NCBI GenBank assembly: GCA_036274055.1
Contig: DASUGM010000290.1
Location: 1 to 7,327 of the forward strand
Source of the DNA: DASUGM01 sp036274055
Lineage (GTDB): Bacteria; Acidobacteriota; Vicinamibacteria; Vicinamibacterales; SCN-69-37
Direction: 5' to 3'
Length of the DNA: 7,327 bases
The notes under the pieces were generated by a model. That model saw nothing but the letters and a program-made list of their open reading frames with translations. It did not search any database and was not told where the DNA came from. Below are positions 1 to 5,317 of this stretch, piece after piece (the first letter of the stretch is position 1; every line of letters begins with the position of its first letter). The position numbers and the translations under genes were made by a program.

Positions 1-1415
1 AGCGCGCGAAAGGCCGCGAGGTCGAAGCGCACCTCCGGTGGTGAAGTTCGTGCCCTAGAGGCGGCCGGCGTCGGCGCCGGCAGCGGCTGCAGGAGCTGCG
101 GCGGCGCCGAACTCCGCAGGACCACCGACTGCGCCACGCGCCGCTGCAGGTTCAGATCGTTTGGCCCGTCGCCGAAGGTCAGTCCCTCACGCATGGCGAC
201 TCGCACTCCCACCACCGGCGCGCGGAGGTCGGCCGTCACGTCGGCGACCGTGAACACCCGGCGCGCCAGCTTCGCCTCGCGAGCCGCACGCATGATGCGG
301 CCGTTCGGGCCTTCGAGCGTCACTTCCGCGTAGGTCAGCGGCGCCAGGCCGGGCGCGAACAGGGTTGGTGTGCGACAAACCGCCTGAAGACGCTTGCCTT
401 GCAACCCCTGCGTCACCGCTTCTTGCGCTTCGCTGTCGTTGAGCGCTGCGATTGGCGCCACGTCAGTGTCCGCGGCGGGTGTGCCGTCGCGGACGGCGAC
501 GTAGCGCCGCCGCGCCCGCACCTCCAGCCCGTCGCCTTTGACGCGCACGTCAATCTCATGCGTCTTGCCGTCGAACTCCGCCGGCACGAACCCGAGCAGA
601 TACTGATGGTGCAGCTCGTCGGCGATCCGCGTGAACGCACCCTTCAGCTCGTTGTCGCTCTCCAGACGAAAGCGATCGCCGCCTGAATCGCGCGCCAGCG
701 CGCGCAAGTCACGATCCCCGGCGGCGGCGCCGAAGCTCGCGGCGCTGATGGTGTAGATCAGAAACCCCTCGCGGTCGGCACGCCGCGTCAGATCTTTCAG
801 CGACGCGTCGCTCACCGGCGGCATCCGCCGGCAGCCGTTCCGGTGCACCGTCGGCCACATGTCGCGGTTGAAGTTGGTCACGCCGCTGTTGAGCCCGTCG
901 GAAAACAGCAGCGCGGCGCGGCGGCCCGGCTCCGGCTCGAGCGCGCCGAGCACGCGATCGAGACCGTCCCAGATCGCCGACCCGAGATCCATCGGCATCA
1001 CATCGCCGAGCAGGCGCTTCAACAGCGAGCGGTCCGTGGTCAACGGCGCGCAGTCCCAGTTGAGCAGCGACAGTGACGCGCGGTCCGGACCGCTCAGCTC
1101 GTCAACGAACGCGCCGGCCGCGGCTGCGACTTTGTCGAAGCGCTCGGACATGCTGCCGCTGCGATCCAGCACCAGGCCGATGGTGATCGGCTGGATGCCG
1201 TTGGAGAACACGGTGATTGGCCGCGGCTTGCCGTTGTCGAACACTTCGAAGTCGCTCTGGGTCAGGCCGAGCAAGAGGCGGCCGTCGCGATCGCGGACCG
1301 TGGCGTAGACCGCGACCGTGTCGTTGGCGCCGCGGAAGATCTGGTCACGCAGAGACGCGAAGGGCGCCGAGACGCAGAGCACAACGCCGACTGCAACCGA
1401 AGCGACGCGGAACAT
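1..1415 (-). CDS. VWA-domain protein, acidobacterial VWFA-related family, C-terminus beyond window
   Basis: Reading frame open from ATG at 1415 to the window edge (471 residues visible, no stop). Residues 1-20 form a short Sec-type signal peptide ending in APFA, so the product should be exported. Residues 30-75 carry the family's N-terminal motif (DFEVFDNGKPRPITVF). A von Willebrand A domain follows at about 76-230 with metal-site motif DRSGS (84-88), Ser146 where a Thr is usual, and Asp173 in FSDG. The family signature QYLLGF lies at 271-276. Beyond residue 310 there is an extension of over 160 residues, ending in a Pro/Ala-rich stretch, that the upstream paralogue lacks. Cys122, Cys195 and Cys347 could form disulfides. 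An in-frame ATG at 1436 is an alternative start; 1415 was preferred because GGAA lies about 8 bases upstream and the signal peptide starts cleanly. Last visible gene of the operon. VWA domains mediate metal-dependent protein contacts; the partner is unknown. Confidence 0.85.
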   Translation of the reverse strand, partial: MFRVASVAVGVVLCVSAPFASLRDQIFRGANDTVAVYATVRDRDGRLLLGLTQSDFEVFDNGKPRPITVFSNGIQPITIGLVLDRSGSMSERFDKVAAAAGAFVDELSGPDRASLSLLNWDCAPLTTDRSLLKRLLGDVMPMDLGSAIWDGLDRVLGALEPEPGRRAALLFSDGLNSGVTNFNRDMWPTVHRNGCRRMPPVSDASLKDLTRRADREGFLIYTISAASFGAAAGDRDLRALARDSGGDRFRLESDNELKGAFTRIADELHHQYLLGFVPAEFDGKTHEIDVRVKGDGLEVRARRRYVAVRDGTPAADTDVAPIAALNDSEAQEAVTQGLQGKRLQAVCRTPTLFAPGLAPLTYAEVTLEGPNGRIMRAAREAKLARRVFTVADVTADLRAPVVGVRVAMREGLTFGDGPNDLNLQRRVAQSVVLRSSAPPQLLQPLPAPTPAASRARTSPPEVRFDLAAFRA

Positions 1416-1441
1416 GTGAACGTTCCGCGCGAGCATAGCAC

Positions 1442-2503
1442 TCAGTCGGCGATGTACCCGCGTCGCGCGCGCACGATCGGACCGCCCCGCTTCACGCGCA
1501 CGTCGATCGTGTGCCAGCGTCCGTCCTTGGGCAGGTTCGACACATAGGCCAGCACGTACTGGCGGCTGAGCTCGTCGGCGATGCCGGCGGTCGCCGGACC
1601 GAGGTCCGACGGAGACGAGATGATCTCGGTCCGTCCGCCGCTGTCATCGGTCATCGCGTGCAGGGCCATCGCGTTGGCGGCATCGCTGCTGCCGCCGTGC
1701 GACGACCGCGGGTACGGCTGCGACGACGGTGGCGGCGGCGCCCGCCGCGGAAACGGCAGCTGAATCGTCGGCCGGCCAGGGAGCGGCAGTTGGACCTGCG
1801 GCACGGTCGGGGCCGAGGTGTAGCGGCCTCCGCCCGATCCATCGATGCCGATCGCGTAGACGAGCACCTCGGATTCACGGATCACCTGCTGCACGTCCGC
1901 CAGGCGCGTGTTGCTGTTGGTGTCGTTCCCGTCCGAGATGATCACCAGCGCCTTCTTCGGCCTGCTGCCGGTCGCCGCCATCGGCACCGCTTCGACGACC
2001 GTGTCGTACATCGCCGTGCCGCCGCTCGGCCGCACGCCGTTGACGCCGAGCATCAATGCCGCCCGGTTCTCGGTCCAGCCCTGCACCAGGTCCGGATGCG
2101 AATCGAACCGATAGAGAAACATCTCGTCCTCGCGGCCGAGCAGATCGTAGACGAAGCGGCCGAGCGCCGACCGCGCCGCGGTCATCTTCTCGCCCTGCAT
2201 GCTGCCGCTAGTATCGAGGGCGATGCCCAGGCTGACCGGCACGCGCTCGGCGTCGAACTGCGTGACCGTCTGCGGCTTGCCGTTCTCGTAGACCTCGAAG
2301 TCCTCGGCGCGCAGGCCGCCGACGAACCGCCCCTGGTGATCGGTCACCGTCGCGGTGACGCTAATCAGATCGACCGCGGTCCGGAACGAGAATCCCTGGT
2401 TCTGCTTGTCCTGCGCAGACAGCGGCAGAACCGCCAGCGCCAGCGCGGCCGCGATGAGCGCGCCTCCGCGTCGCCGCGTCTCTCTGCGTCTCTGCGTCAT
2501 CAT
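1442..2503 (-). CDS. Secreted VWA-domain protein, acidobacterial VWFA-related family
   Basis: Encodes 353 residues. An Arg-rich n-region (RRRETRRRG) and hydrophobic core end in LPLSA, a good signal peptidase I site after residue 30; a Tat motif is not convincing because the usual Phe/Leu pattern is missing. The family motif DFEVYENGKPQTVTQF is at 68-83. The VWA fold at about 88-222 has a complete MIDAS metal site: DTSGS (97-101), Thr163 in GGTAMYD, and Asp191 in ISDGND. Residues 222-278 are a Pro/Ser/Gly-rich insertion with two copies of a QLPxP unit, followed by the family C-terminus (QYVLAY, 315-320; RVKRGGPIVRARRGYIAD). The frame is open to 2962, but the segment upstream of 2503 is a shadow of the next gene. 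ATG 2503 overlaps that gene's TGA (ATGA); ATG 2500 is also possible. The product is probably periplasmic or extracellular; ligand unknown. Paralogue of the gene downstream. Confidence 0.92.
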   Translation of the reverse strand: MMTQRRRETRRRGGALIAAALALAVLPLSAQDKQNQGFSFRTAVDLISVTATVTDHQGRFVGGLRAEDFEVYENGKPQTVTQFDAERVPVSLGIALDTSGSMQGEKMTAARSALGRFVYDLLGREDEMFLYRFDSHPDLVQGWTENRAALMLGVNGVRPSGGTAMYDTVVEAVPMAATGSRPKKALVIISDGNDTNSNTRLADVQQVIRESEVLVYAIGIDGSGGGRYTSAPTVPQVQLPLPGRPTIQLPFPRRAPPPPSSQPYPRSSHGGSSDAANAMALHAMTDDSGGRTEIISSPSDLGPATAGIADELSRQYVLAYVSNLPKDGRWHTIDVRVKRGGPIVRARRGYIAD

Positions 2504-2512
2504 GATGCCTTC
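2500..2512 (-). promoter_or_regulatory. ATGA stop/start overlap with GAAGG ribosome site
   Basis: On the minus strand GAAGG (2512-2508) is followed by two consecutive ATG codons at 2503 and 2500. The TGA stop of the FxLYD-like gene (2502-2500) overlaps the first ATG as ATGA. This is a classic translational-coupling arrangement and indicates the two proteins are made together. The ribosome site is 4 bases from the first ATG and 7 from the second, so which ATG is used is uncertain. Confidence 0.75.
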
Positions 2513-3264
2513 TTTGCCCGCGTGTCGCGGTGCTCGATCGCCGAACCATCGCGCAGACGGAACCGCACCCGGTAGCGCGCGACATCGTCGGCGCGAGGAA
2601 TCGCGACGACAAACCGCGTGGTATCGCCGGCCATCAGCACGGGCGCATCGACGCCGGACGTGACCGTCGCCACCACCTGATCCGCGCCGTCGATCGCGTC
2701 GACGACGGCCATCAGGTGATCGAGCGCGGCGCCGCCGGCAGGATTCTGGACGGTGCCGGTCACCGTCAGGTCTCCGCTGCGCTCGCGCGTGTGACTGAGC
2801 GCCTTGAGCGAGATCGGCACCACCGCGGGCGTCGCGGGCGTCTCGGTCTTCGCCGCCGGCGCGGTGACCACTTCCGTCACCGACGGAGCGTCGCTTCGGC
2901 TGGCCGTGACCGTCGCCGCGACCAGCGCGATCACGACGCAGACGACCGCAATCGCAATCCACGACTGCGACGATGACGCACGCGGCCGCGTCTCGGCGGC
3001 AAACATCGTGTCAACGGCCGATACCTCGGCGATCGGCTCGAACTGCGGGATCGACTCGGGCTGCGGGCTCGGCTCGACGCGCGCGGGCCGCTCGAGATGA
3101 TCCAGGCGGTCGTCCCAGTTGTCGCTCGTCGCCGCGTGCCGGAGCAGCGCCGCGCGCGCGACATCGCGACGCCGCGCGTCGCTCGCGTATCGCCACGCGA
3201 CCGCGGAAATCAGCACACCGGTAACAATCACCGCCACCATCAACACCAGAATCAACGTCGTCAT
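2500..3264 (-). CDS. Two-TM membrane protein with periplasmic FxLYD/DUF3426-like domain
   Basis: Encodes 254 residues. The first transmembrane helix is at about 3-24 and is followed by a basic stretch (WRYASDARRRD); an acidic, Pro/Glu-containing linker runs to residue 100; the second helix is about 102-121. By the positive-inside rule the N-terminus faces out, the 25-100 loop is cytoplasmic and the C-terminal half is periplasmic. Residues 151-240 are predicted to form a beta-sandwich: ISLKALSHTRERSGDLTVTGTVQNPAG followed by strands up to RYRVRFRLRDG. This resembles FxLYD and DUF3426 domains, where a 'V.G.V.N' strand is typical; the match is by eye. The start ATG has a good GAGG 8 bases upstream, overlapping the stop of the TonB-type gene. 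The stop overlaps the start of the VWA gene. No enzyme motif is visible, so a structural or scaffold role is the likeliest inference. The specific function is unknown. Confidence 0.8.
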   Translation of the reverse strand: MTTLILVLMVAVIVTGVLISAVAWRYASDARRRDVARAALLRHAATSDNWDDRLDHLERPARVEPSPQPESIPQFEPIAEVSAVDTMFAAETRPRASSSQSWIAIAVVCVVIALVAATVTASRSDAPSVTEVVTAPAAKTETPATPAVVPISLKALSHTRERSGDLTVTGTVQNPAGGAALDHLMAVVDAIDGADQVVATVTSGVDAPVLMAGDTTRFVVAIPRADDVARYRVRFRLRDGSAIEHRDTRAKKAS

Positions 3265-3270
3265 TGCCGG

Positions 3271-4362
3271 TTACCTCAACTTGAACTCGACGGACACCGT
3301 GACGATCACGTCCACCGCCGCGCCGTGCCGGTGCGCGGGAGAAAAGCGCCACTGGCGGACGGCCTCGATCGCCTTGTCGTTCAGACCGGCACCCAGGCCG
3401 CGCAGCACGCGCACGTCGCCGACCGAGCCGTCGCGACGCACGACAATCTCCAGATTGACGTCGCCCTGGATGCGCTGGCGGCGCGCCTCGTCGGTGTAGT
3501 TGGCCTTCACCTCGCGCAGCAGCGACGGCGGTTCGATGCCGGCGCCCGGTCGAAACGGGCCGCCACCGGTGCCCCCGCCTGAACCGTCGCCGAGCCCCGT
3601 TCCCTCGCCCTCGCCGATGCCCGTCCCTCGGCCGGTGCCCGCGCCTCCGCCCGCGCCCGGGCCCTGGCTCTCGCGTTGAGCCGGCGGCGCCGTCGGCGTG
3701 CCAATCCGATCCTGCGAATCGGCCGGCTGCGGCGCGACGGGCGCGTTCACCACTGGTGGCGGTGGCGGCGGAGGCGGCGGATCGATCTTGGGTGGCGTCG
3801 GCTCAGGGGTCGGCGCCGGCGGCGGCGGGGCCGGCGGATTCGGCTTCGGCGGCGGCACCACTGGACGGACTTCGGGGACGGGGCTCGACGGCGATTTCTT
3901 GATGACGGCCTTGCGCGCCGCGCGCTGGACCGGCATCGGGATCTTCAGGCCCCCACCACCGCCGCCGCCACCGGGCCCGGGCAGATTCAGGAAGACGAGG
4001 CGCGCCGGTTCCTCGCGCACCGGATCTTCTTCCACTGCCCCCGAAACCCCAATCGTCATCACAATCAAGGCGGCCGCCAGAAGCGCGTGCAGCGCTCCCG
4101 ACGCCGCGAGACCAGCGCCGCTCCGGCGTGATTCGCCCTCGAGCATCGTGAGCGGCGCGCGCTCGCCCAGGGCGATGGCGCCGCCGGCCAGCAGGCCGCG
4201 GACGCTCGCAATCGCGTCCTCGCGGGTAACGAAATCGCCCACACGAGAGACGCGCGATCTATTGATCCACCGCTCAACATCGGCGACGTCCACGTCGGCG
4301 GCGCGGGCGATATCGCGCAGCGAAAAGACGTCGTCGGACTGAACCCTGCTGTCTGTGGTCAC
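3271..4362 (-). CDS. HTH-TonB fusion: TonB-family protein with cytoplasmic helix-turn-helix
   Basis: Encodes 363 residues from a GTG start (4362). Residues 12-60 (FSLRDIARAADVDVADVERW, then VSRVGDFVTREDAIASV) look like a MerR/excisionase-type helix-turn-helix plus wing. A single transmembrane helix at about 83-107 contains S88-x3-H92, the spacing used by TonB to contact ExbB/ExbD. Then come eight glycines (131-138), a Pro-rich periplasmic spanner (about 150-225, including nine consecutive prolines), a Gly/Thr-rich segment (about 232-274) and a TonB C-terminal domain (275-363) with canonical YTDEARRQRIQGDV, DGSV and AIEAVRQWRFSPA motifs. Topology N-in, C-out would let the HTH reach DNA while the C-terminus meets an outer-membrane partner. 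GTG is preferred because the HTH begins a few residues later and the next ATG would remove it; the ribosome site is weak (GGTGAAG). First gene of the operon. No ExbB, ExbD or TonB-dependent receptor is nearby. Confidence 0.9.
   Translation of the reverse strand: MTTDSRVQSDDVFSLRDIARAADVDVADVERWINRSRVSRVGDFVTREDAIASVRGLLAGGAIALGERAPLTMLEGESRRSGAGLAASGALHALLAAALIVMTIGVSGAVEEDPVREEPARLVFLNLPGPGGGGGGGGLKIPMPVQRAARKAVIKKSPSSPVPEVRPVVPPPKPNPPAPPPPAPTPEPTPPKIDPPPPPPPPPVVNAPVAPQPADSQDRIGTPTAPPAQRESQGPGAGGGAGTGRGTGIGEGEGTGLGDGSGGGTGGGPFRPGAGIEPPSLLREVKANYTDEARRQRIQGDVNLEIVVRRDGSVGDVRVLRGLGAGLNDKAIEAVRQWRFSPAHRHGAAVDVIVTVSVEFKLR
3273..3277 (-). promoter_or_regulatory. Ribosome binding site of the FxLYD-like gene, overlapping the TonB stop
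   Basis: On the minus strand GAGGT lies 8 bases before the ATG at 3264 and its last base is the first base of the TAA stop of the TonB-type gene (stop 3273-3271). The overlap suggests ribosomes ending one gene can re-start on the next, and it supports the chosen start. Confidence 0.7.
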
Positions 4363-4410
4363 GGCGCTGCTTCACCAACGGCAAGATGGGTACCGGACTC
4401 GACTTTGGGG

Positions 4411-4425
4411 TTTTTGCGCCAAAAA
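4411..4425. promoter_or_regulatory. 15-bp palindrome, candidate operator upstream of HTH-TonB gene
   Basis: TTTTTG-CGC-CAAAAA has perfect 6-base arms around a 3-base centre, 49 to 63 bases upstream of the GTG start. The size and position fit a dimeric DNA-binding protein's site near the operon promoter. The HTH of the first operon gene would be an obvious candidate ligand, but that is inference. The arms are homopolymer-rich, so chance is not excluded. Confidence 0.4.
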
Positions 4426-4461
4426 GTGCACGCGCCTGTCTTTGGGCGGCGACGGCGCTGA

Positions 4462-4487
4462 GGATCGTCCTCTCGGACTGTCCTCTC
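4462..4487 (+). repeat. Tandem 13-mer direct repeat
   Basis: GGATCGTCCTCTC (4462-4474) is followed immediately by GGACTGTCCTCTC (4475-4487); 11 of 13 bases match. It lies mid-way in the divergent intergenic region. It may be a paired protein-binding site or the remains of slippage; nothing further can be said. Confidence 0.5.
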
Positions 4488-4513
4488 TTTGGGGGGAGGC
4501 TTCGCCGGGTCAA

Positions 4514-4544
4514 CTCAAAACTTGAAACTTCAAACGCCAAACTT
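4514..4544 (-). repeat. Left arm of heptad-repeat island
   Basis: Read on the minus strand this stretch breaks into 7-base units close to RAGTTTN (AAGTTTG, GCGTTTG, AAGTTTC, AAGTTTT, then GAG). It faces the longer array at 4572-4613. Sixteen bases here (4514-4529, CTCAAAACTTGAAACT) are exactly complementary to 4587-4602, and ten more (4535-4544, CGCCAAACTT) to 4607-4616. Confidence 0.75.
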
Positions 4545-4545
4545 C

Positions 4546-4567
4546 CCGGACGCTGCCCTACGTCCGG
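4546..4567. other. GC-rich hairpin at centre of heptad island
   Basis: CCGGACG (4546-4552) pairs with CGTCCGG (4561-4567) as a perfect 7-bp stem with an 8-base loop. It is flanked on both sides by the complementary heptad arms, giving a long imperfect stem-loop on either strand. A T tract does not follow directly, so a simple intrinsic terminator is unlikely, and its location between divergent genes also argues against that role. Confidence 0.65.
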
Positions 4568-4571
4568 ACCC

Positions 4572-4613
4572 GAGTTTTAAGTTTTGAGTTTCAAGTTTTG
4601 AGTTTTAAGTTTG
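4572..4613 (+). repeat. Six tandem 7-base units (RAGTTTN) upstream of phosphatase start
   Basis: Forty-two bases divide exactly into six heptamers alternating between GAGTTTT/GAGTTTC and AAGTTTT/AAGTTTG forms. The array stands out from the GC-rich surroundings and stops a few bases before the ATG at 4618, in the place where a ribosome site and promoter -10 region would be expected. Together with the left arm it forms an inverted repeat. AT-rich extragenic repeat families of this general look may recur in the genome, which cannot be seen here. Confidence 0.8.
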
Positions 4614-4617
4614 GCGA

Positions 4618-5256
4618 ATGAATCTCTACCTCATCCGCCACGGCCAGACCGCGGCCTCGCGCGAGAACCGCTTCAGCGGCAGCTCGGATCCGCCCCTCAC
4701 CGACGTCGGTCTGGCGATGGCCGAGGCGTTCGCGGGCGCCTACGTGTCCGTGCCGTGGGACGCGATCTACACGAGTCCAATGCTGCGGACGCGCCAGACC
4801 GCCGACGCGCTGTGCCGGCTCACCGGCGCGGCGGCAATCGTCGAAGCGGGCTTGAAAGAGATCGACTATGGGCAGTGGGAGGGACTGCCCGTCGATGAAG
4901 TCCAGACCCGCTGGCCCGCCGAGTACGCCTACTGGGCCGACGACGTGGCGAGCCGCGGAACACCCGGAGGCGAGACCGCGTTTCAGGTCGCCGGCCGCGC
5001 GATGCGCGTCGTCGAAGCGATCCGGACGCGCCATGCGGACAGTCGCGCCAACGTCCTGATCGTCTCGCACAAGGCGACATTGAGGATCATCACCTGCGCA
5101 CTGCTCGGCCTGGACGTGCGGTTGTTTCGCGAACGGATCGCTCAGCCAGTGGCCGCGGTGACGATGTTCGAAGTCACGCCGGGCGCGACGCTGCTGCGCG
5201 TGCACGGCGATCGATCGCATCTGCCGGAGGAGCTGCGGCGGGCTGAAGGAACCTAA
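4618..5256 (+). CDS. Histidine phosphatase family protein (phosphoglycerate mutase-like)
   Basis: Encodes 212 residues, the usual size for a stand-alone histidine phosphatase. The N-terminus MNLYLIRHGQT holds the phospho-accepting His8 within the RHG signature and Arg7. Further active-site positions are visible: N17-R18-F19-S20-G21, Arg57 in SPMLRTRQTA, the general acid Glu81 in KEIDYGQWEG, and His151 in VSHKATLRI. GGE at 117-119 is also typical. The protein is cytosolic, with no signal peptide. It probably removes a phosphate from a small metabolite; relatives include alpha-ribazole phosphatase (CobC), phosphoserine phosphatase PspA and 2,3-bisphosphoglycerate mutases. The substrate cannot be read from sequence, and no cobalamin genes are adjacent to favour CobC. 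The start is fixed by the RHG motif seven residues in. No Shine-Dalgarno sequence is seen: the leader is an AT-rich heptad array ending one base before ATG. Transcribed away from the TonB-type operon; converges on the DUF885 gene. Confidence 0.93.
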   Translation: MNLYLIRHGQTAASRENRFSGSSDPPLTDVGLAMAEAFAGAYVSVPWDAIYTSPMLRTRQTADALCRLTGAAAIVEAGLKEIDYGQWEGLPVDEVQTRWPAEYAYWADDVASRGTPGGETAFQVAGRAMRVVEAIRTRHADSRANVLIVSHKATLRIITCALLGLDVRLFRERIAQPVAAVTMFEVTPGATLLRVHGDRSHLPEELRRAEGT

Positions 5257-5277
5257 AAAGCCACCCGACGGCTTTTT
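5255..5277. terminator. Bidirectional intrinsic terminator between convergent genes
   Basis: AAAAAGCC (5255-5262) pairs with GGCTTTTT (5270-5277) around a 7-base loop. Both strands end the stem in a T run, so the element can stop transcription from the phosphatase gene and from the DUF885 gene. The first two bases of the stem are the last two bases of the phosphatase TAA codon. The GC part is short (3 bp), so the efficiency is uncertain. Confidence 0.75.
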
Positions 5278-5286
5278 CGCACGCAC

Positions 5287-5314
5287 GTCGCACCGCACAT
5301 GTCGCACCGCGCAC
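5287..5314 (+). repeat. Tandem 14-mer pair downstream of DUF885 stop
   Basis: GTCGCACCGCACAT (5287-5300) and GTCGCACCGCGCAC (5301-5314) match at 12 of 14 bases. They fill most of the gap between the terminator hairpin and the DUF885 stop codon. Probably a local slippage duplication; no function suggested. Confidence 0.5.
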
Positions 5315-5317
5315 GGC

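Larger units (their letters stand above)
4363..4617. other. Divergent intergenic region between HTH-TonB operon and phosphatase gene
   Basis: These 255 bases separate two outward-reading genes and must hold both promoters. Working outward from the TonB-type start they contain a 15-bp palindrome, a GC-rich part with a tandem 13-mer, and an AT-rich island of 7-base repeats arranged as inverted arms around a GC hairpin. I could not assign convincing -35/-10 boxes for either direction. Small open frames here, such as a minus-strand one reaching 4540, overlap the TonB-type gene and the repeats and have no protein-like composition. Confidence 0.7.

Noticed and set aside
187..1308. Several short frames (both strands) over the second VWA gene
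   Set aside because: All overlap the continuous VWA reading frame and lack ribosome sites or protein-like composition.
1511..2575. Plus-strand open frame of 354 codons antisense to the VWA gene
   Set aside because: Composition is dominated by Arg/His/Ala typical of a GC-rich antisense shadow; the minus strand encodes an intact VWA protein with all motifs.
2504..2962. Upstream extension of the VWA frame to 2962
   Set aside because: The extra 153 codons are Arg/Gly-rich shadow of the FxLYD-like gene; signal peptide, ribosome site and ATGA overlap all place the start at 2503 (or 2500).
3676..4342. Plus-strand open frames opposite the TonB spanner
   Set aside because: They consist of Arg or Gly runs that mirror the Pro/Gly codons of the real gene.
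4462..4544. Possible tRNA or small structured RNA gene
   Set aside because: No cloverleaf, T-loop GTTCRA-type motif or acceptor pairing could be found.
4546..4613. Central hairpin plus T-rich heptads as an intrinsic terminator
   Set aside because: It lies between divergent genes, upstream of both starts, and the T-rich part is an interrupted heptad array rather than a T run directly after the stem.
4514..4613. CRISPR-like array
   Set aside because: The units are 7 bases, contiguous and without spacers.
4591..5307. Minus-strand open frame of 238 codons antisense to the phosphatase gene
   Set aside because: The plus strand has a full-length histidine phosphatase; the antisense product shows no family features and would run through the terminator hairpin.
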